Source of the DNA: Lumnitzera littorea | Lineage: Eukaryota; Streptophyta; Magnoliopsida; Myrtales; Combretaceae | Assembly: GCA_024138015.1 (NCBI GenBank) | Contig: JAMXBB010000008.1 | Location: forward strand, 2,627,115-2,691,114 | Direction: 5' to 3' | Length of the DNA: 64,000 nucleotides | Part shown: in pieces, positions 24,308 to 34,963 of the stretch | Numbering within the stretch: position 1 is the stretch's first letter | Layout: each line of letters starts with the position of its first letter | Notes under the pieces: model-generated | Database searches by the model: none | Told to the model about the DNA's origin: nothing | The model's input: only the letters and a program-made list of their open reading frames with translations | Made by a program: the position numbers and the translations under genes

Positions 24308-24940
24308 TGTAGGGTTTGAATTGGGAGAGGTCACATGCAATTGCGTATCAAATCGCACTACATATAACTAAGAAAATGATTTGACTTTCACATAATGATC
24401 AAGCAAGTTAGGGTAAGGAGGAGGAGTAGACAGTTCTTAGTAGGCTCTAATATATTAAGTGACAAGTAGAGAAGTGTAATGACATCAAACTCCACGATTA
24501 ATAAAGAACAAGGTAATGTTTTTAGGGTGTTTGAGTATTTGATCTTTGAGATAGGAATCCAATAGAGTAACGACGTTAGTGGGAATTTATCTCCTGTCCA
24601 AATCAAAAAGTAAAGGGGGTATTTATAGGAGATAGTAGGTAGGTTAGATCCATTGGATCATTATGTCGATCAACGGCTAAGATTGAAACATTTTATAGAT
24701 GGATATCAAATGGGCTTTTTTCATGGGTTTTACTATCTTTTAGTGTGAGCCAAACCAATAAAAGTTAGATCTAACGGACCAATCCAACGGGCCTTACTTC
24801 AAGCCCACCATGTCAAATCTCCCTTAATCATCCTGAGTTTTTATGGGCTTGACTCTATAAGCCCTATTACCCTAGCTTAAACAGTCAAATCAATTTTGTT
24901 GCTGAGCTTGAAGCCCATGAATCAAATTTAGCCCCCTACA
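24308..24940 (-). mobile_element. 633-bp 5' LTR of the gag-protease element
   Basis: The minus strand starts TGTAGGGGGC at 24940 and ends CCCTACA at 24308, so the terminal inverted repeat TGTAGGG...CCCTACA is intact. A TATA box (TATAAATA on the minus strand) lies at 24620-24627, about 315 bases into the LTR. A primer site lies seven bases beyond the end. This is a textbook LTR layout. Confidence 0.8.
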
Positions 24941-26820
24941 ATGTCTCTCATCTCTGAAAGTGTTTACGTGTTAGCATATCGGATATAGCTTGCCTCTTTT
25001 CATTCTAAACTTTAAAAAAAAATAAGTTACCAATTCTTTACCTAGGGATTGATTTGCCATAGGGTAGAGATTAACCTTACCCCCCCAGTTCCTCGAAACA
25101 TTCCCCAGTTGTGAAATGATACCTTTCATTAAATTTCAAAGACCAAATGCCTTATACCTTTTCACATTCTTGCTAAAATTGCCCTAGACTTATAGGTCTT
25201 AATGCCCCTTAGCTCTCATGTGTGATTTCGAGCCTGATTCTTTAAAGTTGAGTGGGCCAGCATTGACGTCTTTTGATATGGAAGAGATTGTGAATTGCCC
25301 TTTTTTTTTTTTATACTAAGGATTAAGCTTAGGATGGTGTTTCATGGCTTCATGTTTTAACTTTGTTCATGGTTAGACTTGATGACTTAGGGGGTTTGAG
25401 TTGGTTCGCTTACCTTGATAAGCTAGGGTTTCATGTTTAGTTAGCTGCATTAACGAGCCATGTAGTTCGTGTTTGTCCTAAGTCTCATAAGAATTTGTAA
25501 CTGTTAGCAACTTCTTCTTTTTTTTTTTTTTTTTTTTTTTGAGAGAGAGAGAGATAAGGCTTTACTTTACAAAGATTGAGTAATAAAATTGTAAACGGGG
25601 GATTGCTTTCTTAAGATTCTATATACAAACCTATAAAATTTATTTACATATTGAACAACACTACTGAGGGTCCATTTACAAAAGAAGAATACTATAAAAT
25701 GAAGAATAATATACTAAAAGATGGAGGCAAAAAGAAACAGAGAAAAGGGAGCTTAACATTGTGCTTAATTATTATTCAATGGAACCAAAGATCACTTCTA
25801 AATCCTATTTATTCTAAATGAGGAAGCCAATTTATAAGGTGCAAATTTATTTAGAAGAATGAACATTCTTAACTTGTAGAGTGTTTGGGGAAATGGCAAC
25901 TACCTAAAACTATTTTACAAGATTCATTCTTTTTACTTTTTTTTTTTTCTTTTCACTTTTGATCACTTAAGAACAAACTTTCAAGGCAGTGTAATATTTT
26001 ACAAGGTAGCAAAATATAATTATTTATGAACGTAACTTTTAGAAATTAGGACATAATCATCAAGTGTGAATATTTTCAAATGAATAAAGATAAGGATAAA
26101 AAATGTTAAATGAAGACACATAAATGCAAGGAATTAGTGATCAAATAGTAATATGGCAATATTAGGTGTGTAAGGTTGTAATTATATCGAAATTCCATTA
26201 TTATAATAAATTTACAAGAAACATGTCACATAAAAATATAATTTATGAGGAATTTTTTTTTTTACATTTACAAAGATGTAATTTACAAAATAAAATATAA
26301 GGAAACAATGAACGAGTCTTATACATAGAACTAATATACATGGAAAATTACATGAATAATATGGGAATTCAAACATAAAATCGATGCCTTGTTAACATGT
26401 CCCATCATTATTTATTCATCAATCAGGGTTCGTATATACAATTAGGATAGATTCTAAAGGTCCTCAAGTTCTGTGACTACCTGTGTTTTTCAAAGTAACG
26501 ATTATGTGGCCACATCTAAACTTGAGTGAAGTAGCCTGATCAGTCTTAGAAGGTAATTGCCCCACAACATCTAAAGCTTATATAATGGCCCCCCTCTTAA
26601 GATCCTAAGGCAGCTTGAATCTAACCGTATTTACCATACATTTATAATATACTAAACCCTCCCAATATGCCCCATAAGTAAGTTGCAACAAAAGGGTTAG
26701 TAAGAGCATTTACATTTTACAACAAAAAGAAAAAGAAAATTTACATGGACAATTTACAACTTAGATATTTTTTAAAAAATAATCCTAATTTCGGAAAATT
26801 TAAATGGCTAACCTTCTTGA
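24941..26820. other. No gene seen; poly-T/GA microsatellite
   Basis: The stretch is AT-rich with no recognised coding block. A run of about 30 T is followed by GAGAGAGAGAGA at 25515-25553. It may be decayed leader or interior of the Tat-type element whose LTR-like sequence begins near 26840. Confidence 0.5.
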
Positions 26821-26838
26821 TGCCCCTTGTAGAGTCGT
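26821..26838 (-). other. Possible degenerate primer-binding site
   Basis: The minus strand reads TGACGACTCTACAAGGGGCA, similar to the TGGCGACTCTACTGGGGA site at 24283-24300 with a few changes. If real, it marks the 3' end of the LTR to its right. Confidence 0.35.
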
Positions 26839-28915
26839 CAATCTATTGAGCCTGATTTTTCGATTTCTTGTTTTGATTTTATTTCCCATTTTCTAACTAA
26901 TACTAAACCTTAACTCATTTAATATTAATCATCGACTAGAGAAAATAGAAAATTCCGATTTCTTTTTTAATTGAAAATCTTTTTGAGTCATCACTCATCC
27001 AGACTCAGGAAAAAGAGAAATTGTAATCAATTAGGTAGATTGACTACAATTTAGCTATAGATCTTTGATTTTAAATTGATAAAAGCTAGAGATTTTCAAA
27101 TTCAAGGGCTACCTATTAAACTTTAACGGATACCACTATCAACTTTTTGAAATTATGTTTAGTTTTTCAAAATTATCCTTTTTTTATACTTTTAAGAAAA
27201 ATAAAAATAAAATAAAAGAATTTAAGTTTTTACAGATTTTTACGTCACCCCAAAGGTGCTTACATACCTACTAGTCTAGATTAAAAGTCCATGGTTTTTT
27301 TCGAAAACTTTAGTATGTTGGTTTATTTTAATTTTGCAAATTCACCGGTTTCACATTTTTAATCCAATTAATTTTTTTAAGGAAAATTCTAAAAAATCCT
27401 AGTTGTTGAGTATTTTTATTTTATAGAAAATTCTCTAAAATGTCCTAATTTCTAAAAAAAGGTTTATTATTAATTTTTTTTTATTTCTAAAAAGTAATTT
27501 TTTTCAAAATGAGAAATTCTAAAAAAAAAAAAAACTAATGCTAAAAAGAGTTCCTAAGGTAAGATATATATTTTTTTTCTTTTACATATTTTAAGATATC
27601 CACTAAACAAACCAAAATAAATAAAATAAAATAATTATTAAGCCAACCTGTAGAAGGATTAAGGTGCAGGTCATGTGCGGTGTTGGTTCGGGTTGGATTC
27701 TCCAATCCGAGTCGAGCTTCAACTCCAAATCAGGTTGGAACTGGGAAGAGAAGACAGTAACTAGGGTAATTGATCAGTTAGAAGTCGGTTGATGTTAGGT
27801 CGAAAAGAGGATGGCATGGGGGTGTTGCTTGAAGGAGGACAGCTTCAATGGAATGTCTTATTTAGTTGGATGGTAGCATGGTTTGTCATGCGTAACTATT
27901 GTTGTGGAGTACGACTTGGAGCTACTACTATGGGGAGTTAAAAGTGGGGGCATGCACAACAGTGGAGTGTAGCCATGCCTTGTCAATATGAGGATAGTTG
28001 ATGATGGCGTGCATGACTAGCAGTGGCTTACTATTGGCATGTAGTGTTACAACAGATGTACACAAGGATGAGTCAGTGATTGTAGTGAACAAAGGCTATG
28101 GCTTAGGGACGATGGTGCTATGCTGGAGTTGTTTGGTCGTATGTTGGGTTTGTTTGGGTAGCGGCTGTCGCGTCACTATTTGAAGGTAGGGTTATGGGTG
28201 GCGTTTGGAGTTGCAAAGGGCAGTGAGAGTGGTTTGGGTTTGGTTCGTGGGGGTACTAGCAGTGAGGAGTGTGTTGCTTTGTATAAGGCCGTTTGCTGTT
28301 CATGGTATGATCGGAGTATGGAGGATAGTAGTAGTATTTAAGCGATGTGCTATGTTGGGCTTAGTCGTGCTTGTACTTAGCATCTGGAGCTTTCGAAAAG
28401 TTAGATAATATGGCACATGACTCTGTTTTTGTGTACTATTGTTGTGGTGGTTAGGCATTAATGAGAGTGATCTAGTTTAGAGTGGACTGCTATGTGCAAT
28501 AGAGTAAGCGGCGTGGAGATTGTGTTTGTATTCGGAGTTGGGTGTCACAATGAAGAAGAAGTTAGGATACCATCTATTGGTTGCTGTTGTGAGTTGTGGG
28601 TCACAAATAGTTGGACTGCTACATACAGTGTTGTGTGAATCAATGGCATCGACTGCTATTGGAGTATGGACCGTAACGTGGTGCTGTGAGAGGATGGGGC
28701 TACTGCTAGCGTAGGCTATCAAGGGTGAGGGTCGTGGATGGTGTGTTGGTTTGTGGATGGAGTTAGTGTGGATGGGTTTGTAAGGAGTGTGTAATTAGAT
28801 CCCTTTTTTCGCACTATGTGATTTTTATTTATAAAACTCGAAATGAATTTTTTGTATCAATTCAAATTTAATTTGATAAAGACTAAAATCAAATTTGAAT
28901 CTCACAAATCTTTAC

Positions 28916-31900
28916 TGTAAGTTCTGCAATTAGTTACTCAAGGTTTGGTTCGTAGGATTTAGGATAATCGAGCAAATTGTTCAATTCAACCTAAATTTTA
29001 CAACAAAGCTAAGAATATTAGTAAAAATAAACCCGTGAGTTTGAATTTAAGAAAATAAAGAATAAAATAATTAATTAGTATAATATTAAATTATATGTAA
29101 AATTCATGTTATTTATCGAAAACGTATAAAACGAGTTTTGATAACTAACGAATCGATAGAAATAAATTATATATACACTAAAAATCATAAAATAACTTAA
29201 ATAATATTTAAGAGTATTTATTTGTATTATATATGAATTTATATATAGGTAGAAATACGCGTAATTACTTAAAATGCCTGAAATGCTAAAATAGTGTTAA
29301 TTAATTAAAGAAAAGGCATGAATAATTAAATAAAAATCAAGAAAAATGAGGAAATCTCTAGAAAGTGGTCGCTGCAGCTTAGAAATGGGAGAAATAAAAT
29401 TAACCAATCAAAACTTAACAAATAAAAAGTGAAAAAGGATAAGATAAAATAATTGTCTAATTAATTTAATGCACTATAATTTTCCTAGAGATTTATAAAT
29501 ACCCAAAAAAATTTCAAAAGCTTATTTAGACAGTTAGAAGAGTAGAAAAAATAGAGAGGGTCAAAATAAGAGAGTTATGGTTAATTTTCAAAAATTAAAC
29601 AAAAATCTGTATAGTTGGAGCTTATAAAGATTCCTAACCAAAAAACCACTTAGGAGTGGACAGCCACCACCACCATATGGTGATGATAGCACCTAGAACA
29701 GCAAACAAGGCCTTGGTGGCTAGCAATGGCCGAAGCAACTAACAATGATAAGTTCTAATTTTTACCTAATTTGGCTTAAATTATTAAAAATATAAAAAAT
29801 GTTTGCAAAATTATGAAACTTGTTATTCTTAGATATTTTAGTATTATATCTAGGGAAAAAATTTTATTTTAATAAATTTATGTCTAGAAATATATTATCC
29901 TCAAAAAACCACATAAAATCGAGCTTTGTTCAGTTTAAGCTCAATTTAAAAATAAATGATCTTAAAAGTGTAGTTTTGAGATCAAAAATTTTGTGTAGAC
30001 TAACTAGAGCATTTAAAAGAGTGCTATGAAGCCCTTTTTCAAAAATGAATTTTTGAAATTTTTAGATAACTTTTTTGTTAATTAAGAATTAAATAGATAA
30101 TTACTGACTTAGTACATAATTATATGTTTTAGAATGTTAAAATCTAACGAAGTATGATATTTGAGGCGTTTAGGGTGTTAGATTTAATTATTTAGATATT
30201 ATGTGGTTTATATGTAATAAGTAAAAATGATATATTTTAAGTTAATTTTTTAAATTAGGGTAATTAGGTGTAAAATTTGATTTGGGATGAATTTAGATAT
30301 TTTAAGATGTTGATTGAAGTGGAGAGATGATATTTGAAGTGTGTATTATGTACATAATAGTTAATAATACATAATATGTGAAATAGGAAATATAACAAAT
30401 AGAAAATATTAGAATAAAAATTGATAATATAATAATAATAAAACTATATAATAAATATGATAGGAAACTTAAATTAGGATAATTATATGAAAAATATAAA
30501 ATTTTCTCACATCGGAAGTAAATTCAATAGTTAAATCAGGATTAGAATATACTGCATGGACTAGAACATTAATTAGGAACTAAAAAATGATATTTAAGAT
30601 ACCCGAAAATAATGTGATTAATTTTACATTATGAGTTGAAATGATTTCCTAAGGTTTATATCTAAAATCCATAATCGAACACCAAGTTAAAAACTTAATT
30701 TAGAAACCAATTAGGAAACCGATTTGAACCCAGCTCAAAATTAGAAATAATTGTAAAAGACTTAAAAATCTGAATAAACCGGTATATTAAAACCTAGACA
30801 AAAGATAACAATAAGCATTATAGGATAAAAATCAACCTATAGCAATTATATAAAAACTGAAACAATGTTTGTATTATAGGTATTATTAGCGATAGCTTAT
30901 GTAAATAACATCTCGAGTGAGCAAGCTAGGAGTCCAATTAAGTTGAGATTAATACATTACTATATTTTAGAGTACTAATTTGTAGTACTCAAAGACTTGA
31001 AATTGTACTTGATTGTGCTTGTTAGAGAGTTAACTATGCGCATGTACTTATTTTGAGTTGATGATATGATGTTAATGTGCTGCTTTGACTTGTATTATGT
31101 GAGTTGTATGAAATAATTGATCACCCTAAAATGGATTTAACTAAATATTTGACTCATAAATCTAAACCAGACCTACATAGCAACCCGTTAAGGGAACATT
31201 AAGAATCTCTGGCCAAATACCGACCCCTTCGAAAGGAATAGCGCTAGATAGTATAATTGGTCCCTCTTTCATCCTTAGTTAAACTAAGTGACAAGTGAGG
31301 AGGTCACAGTAAAAGTGAAGTCAATGGTTCAAAGGTAGTCATGGGAGGAGCAGTGTCTCCATTGCATAAGCCTACGTTTGATCGTGAGCTGTTGTATTAA
31401 TAGAAACTCCTCAACACGAGTTTAGCAAGTGCAATTTCTCTAATCTCATTATAAGCCGGACAGTGTCGTGCAATGGCATTTGCTTAAGCATGCATTGTAC
31501 CTAATAATTTAATTGATAATCCTATTTGTGTTTGTTATACGGTTTTAAGTCTTCGTCTCAACTTACTGAGCTATAGTTGCTTACATCTCTATAGACTTTA
31601 TTGCAAGTGTTAACTAGGAAACAAATTACATTTACCTTAAAGCTAGCAACTACAAGATCTCAAGGAGTAAGGATATAAATTGAAGACTAGATACACTCTC
31701 AAGTATAGATTATTCTTTAAAGCTTTTAGTATTAATTTACAAATTACTTAAGTAGATTAAGATTAAGTTGCTAAATCTTGTAAAGATAATCAAGTTATTT
31801 CAATATAAGTCTATAGCTTTCTTAAGTTTATAAGTAAATAACTTACTTAATTTATAAACTATTTACTTCAAAATAGGTTAGTCATAGATGCCTTGTGTAA

Positions 31901-31994
31901 ATTAAGTCTAAGATAGCAACTGCATAACTAGTTTCTATCTTAAAATAGTTTGCACGGTGGAATTGTTATAACTCTACTGTTTCAAGGCATAATA
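28916..31994 (+). mobile_element. Probable solo LTR (copy B) of the long gypsy family
   Basis: TGTAAGTTCTGC at 28916 matches the reverse complement of the copy A right end, and aggcataata at 31985-31994 matches its left end. Collinear blocks run throughout. For example, 31195-31500 matches 10960-11260 inverted, and 29900-30080 matches 12380-12510 inverted. TATAAATA lies at 29494-29501. The flanks are tttac (28911-28915) and tttat (31995-31999), a near-perfect 5-base target duplication. No primer site or polypurine tract adjoins it, which fits a solo LTR. Confidence 0.65.
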
Positions 31995-32169
31995 TTTATC
32001 ATATCAAATTTAACATTATCGTATTAGATTCATGTTGTTTCCAATAATGATTTAAATGCAATTTTATTAGGTTTAAAAGATTTAACAAGATTTATAATTA
32101 AATTTAAGTCTCATACGTTCAACTGATTTTCCTCTCTTCTTGTTAGTTTTTTCGAAAAAAGAATGGCAA

Positions 32170-32285
32170 TGGAAGAAAAATAAAAAGCACATGTATACCT
32201 AATGAAATTCGAACCTTTGACCTCAAGCTCAATTTAATATAATGCTCAAGTATTTAACCATTAAGCCATTAGCCTATGCCTTGAC
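32170..32285 (-). repeat. tRNA-derived SINE-like fragment
   Basis: The minus strand holds TGGCTTAATGG (32258-32268), fitting the RNA polymerase III A box, and GGTTCGAATTT (32205-32215), fitting the B box. There is no cloverleaf with normal spacing, so this is not a tRNA gene. It resembles the tRNA-derived head of plant SINEs or similar repeats. Confidence 0.4.
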
Positions 32286-32589
32286 ATTTAACACAATTAA
32301 GTTGTATCAAGCTATGTGATTCTTTAAAATAAATCTACTTGAAAAGAGTTAGATCAAATTCATTGACTCTAAAATATTTTATTTTCTAAAAATCATTGTT
32401 CTAAAAAAAATTTATAATTTTTTCTTTTTCTGAGAATTTTCCATTTTTTATGTTTTTTTTATCATTTTTCAAAATTTTTTTTTACTTTTTTGAATTAAGA
32501 ACCTTTAAAAACAAAAACAAAAACTATAAAGATACAAAAATGAAGTATCTACAGCAACATTCTTAGTAATTTTGCCCTATTATTTCTTT

Positions 32590-33370
32590 GTAGTAGGTTT
32601 GGGCTTCAAAGGGTTAAGCTTTCTTATTACCTTCACCTTTTCTCCTAGTTTTCCCGACCTTTAAACTCACGAAAGAGTTTGTTGGAATCTGGGTTGCAAA
32701 GTCGCTTGCCTGCAAAACAATTCCTAAAATTAGCCGAAGACCAAGATAAGGAATCTTACAAAAAAAAAAAAAAAAAACTGTACCGGCCACGGGCAAGGAA
32801 GAATACTCATCCTTCAAATGGCAGCAGATGATGTCTCCCAATAGCAAGTCCACCTCGGCACGGCAAAAGCTGAAGACTGTACCTTCGTTTCCCTGTACTA
32901 CCTCTTTGACATCCTTATTACCTGTAACTTGTACAGCACCACTCCATTCATCTGCTCCCTTCTCCTCACTCAAAAAAATGTCAACCCAACCTATAATACC
33001 GATCTATTATTAGCTCGACATCCAAATACATACTATTGCCATTGTACTTCTTTTTGATCTTTTGGGCAGCAGCTTTACCGTTATCCCCTAGAATTTCTAT
33101 ATCACTCATTCTAATTGGTTTGTTCCACTCCGACTAAAATCCTAAATCTTCTCTTGACCTAACCACTTTCACTCCCAGTTGTGAATTGATGGCTCCAAAC
33201 TGACCAAAATTTTTCTCCTTGGACGGGTAAAAACATTAGCACCAACCTTCTCCCTTTTCAATAGCAAAGAAAAGCTTGAAAAGTGGAGGGGTAGCTCTAT
33301 CTTCCAACATTTCATGAATCGCTTCGAAAGCAATCATCAATAGGTAAGAATTCCGGCGCAAAAAAGGGAT
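32590..33370 (-). pseudogene. Unrecognised broken gene with an apparent intron
   Basis: Minus-strand pieces read like real protein. About 33230-33320 encodes 'ATPPLFKLFFAIEKGEGW'. About 33030-33110 encodes 'MSDIEILGDNGKAAAQKIKK'. 32780-32990 encodes 'GWVDIFLSEEKGADEWSGAV' and later 'FSFCRAEVDLLLGDIICCHL'. A GTACAG...TTTTGCAG segment (about 32707-32787) has the look of an intron. Splicing it joins SLPVAG to KRLCNPDSNKLFREFKG before a stop. Frameshifts and stops interrupt the upstream part. I do not recognise the family. Because a Tat-type LTR start follows at 32553, it may be an extra reading frame of such an element; a captured or decayed host gene is also possible. Confidence 0.35.
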
Positions 33371-33399
33371 GGTTTAACCATTTTTTATAAAGACGCAGT

Positions 33400-34860
33400 G
33401 GACAATACAATTAGCCAAAGAACAAAGAAAAAAAAATTTTCTTTAGAGCAACATCATTGAGCACGACTACGTATAGATCCAATTATGTAATATACATCAT
33501 AGAAACATTCGGTGACTAACATACATCACATATTATGTATATATAATATTAATAAAATATTAATATGTATGACGTGTGTGAATTATGAATAGTAATTAAT
33601 TTAAAAACTACTCTATCCATTATTTTCACATCAACATTTTGTTGAACTTACATACTACATATACATAATACGTGATATGTAACATCTAATAAAACTCTTT
33701 TCCCAATCATAATCCCCATGCGATAAGAAATTTCATCAGACTCAAACTCATCATTTTTGTATGTTAAGTATTGCTAGGAGAGAACAAAATCATTAAAATT
33801 AACTAAGGGCTATAGTTTACGTAGTATCATCTATGCAGATATAAATAGAAATCAACTATTTGCAATTCCCCAAGATATATGAATGCAATATATGTCTACC
33901 GACCTTTAAAAATTACATAATTGTAAATTATATAAAACTTACTAAAATACCGTTACCATGTTACGTTTTAATACTTGAGTGTGACATAATAATAGTATAT
34001 TAATAACAATATCATATCTTAAAAATGCGACATATATACAGATGTACTAATGTCAAATGTGATATAGATACAATATATGTATAAATGCTAATATTACATG
34101 ATGCAATATAGTATTGGTATTTTAATAATATTTTTTGTACAATTTGTAATTATATAATATTTATTAATTTTGATGGTAAATACACAAATTTCTCCATGAT
34201 ACATAATTAGTTCTTGAGAAATGTATGAGATGCTAATTTCCTTAAAATATTTGCTACTTTAGAAAAACAAATTGGTGTTTTTATTTATATCGATAATTTT
34301 CCATGCCCATATATATATATATATATATATATATCACAATCATGAAAACTATTGGCTATGCAATGGCACATGTACATATACTAAATTGACCAATTATTTA
34401 TTCTGTAGAAAAAATGACTATAATCTTACTCACAAATAAAACTTTGATAATTACAAGATCTAAATATAATGGTCTAAGACTTTTTTCCTCTTTTCTTTTA
34501 AATCTTATAAATAAATGGCTTCTTCTCTCGGTATCCCTCTATGTGATACCAACTTTGTTCTGTCCATATAATTCTTAGCCTTATTTTTTAATATTTTCTT
34601 ATATATTTTTATGTATATCTATATCTAAAGTTATATTTATTCTATAACTTTTATATCTATATCTTCCATATCTATTCTATACATATTAAATCATATTTTG
34701 AATAGTATGTATCTTTATATATCTATATCTTTTTCTTCTATCTATATCTATATATATCTTTTATTTATATATATTATATATTATATTATATTATACATAT
34801 ATATGATACTCCTATTCTAATTTGTATTACTAATTAATTAAGACTAGTTTCCTTTAAATA
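33400..34860. other. AT-rich upstream region of ABCE1
   Basis: No coding signal is seen. There is an (AT)n microsatellite at 34309-34334 and a long run of TATATCT/ATATTATA sequence at 34610-34810, so a specific TATA box for the downstream gene cannot be picked out. Confidence 0.5.
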
Positions 34861-34870
34861 GCTATCCCTT

Positions 34871-34879
34871 GGCGGGAAA
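34871..34879 (-). promoter_or_regulatory. Candidate E2F-binding site
   Basis: GGCGGGAAA on the + strand is TTTCCCGCC on the minus strand. It matches the plant E2F consensus TTTSSCGC and lies 93 bases upstream of the ABCE1 start codon, in an otherwise GC-poor region. E2F sites drive S-phase and growth-linked expression in plants. Whether this one is used is inference. Confidence 0.45.
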
Positions 34880-34963
34880 GAAAGCTCCAAACAATCAAAC
34901 AAAGCAAAGTAGAAAAGAAGAAGGCAAATAAACTATTACCTAATCTTCTTAGCAGTAAAAGAG

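Larger units (their letters stand above)
26840..32553 (-). mobile_element. Tat/Ogre-type LTR split by a nested LTR
   Basis: On the minus strand the element starts TGTAGATACTTCATTTTTGT at 32553, closely matching the LTR start at 2589. The following T-rich block (32400-32550 versus 2400-2580) is also alike. It is interrupted at 28916-31994 by copy B of the long gypsy LTR, leaving about 2.6 kb of its own sequence. The left edge is inferred from the primer-site-like sequence at 26821-26838. The segment 27660-28800 is unusually G/T-rich on the + strand and has no convincing gene. Confidence 0.4.

Noticed and set aside
32205..32268. tRNA gene from A/B box matches
   Set aside because: Box spacing and flanks do not give an acceptor stem or cloverleaf.
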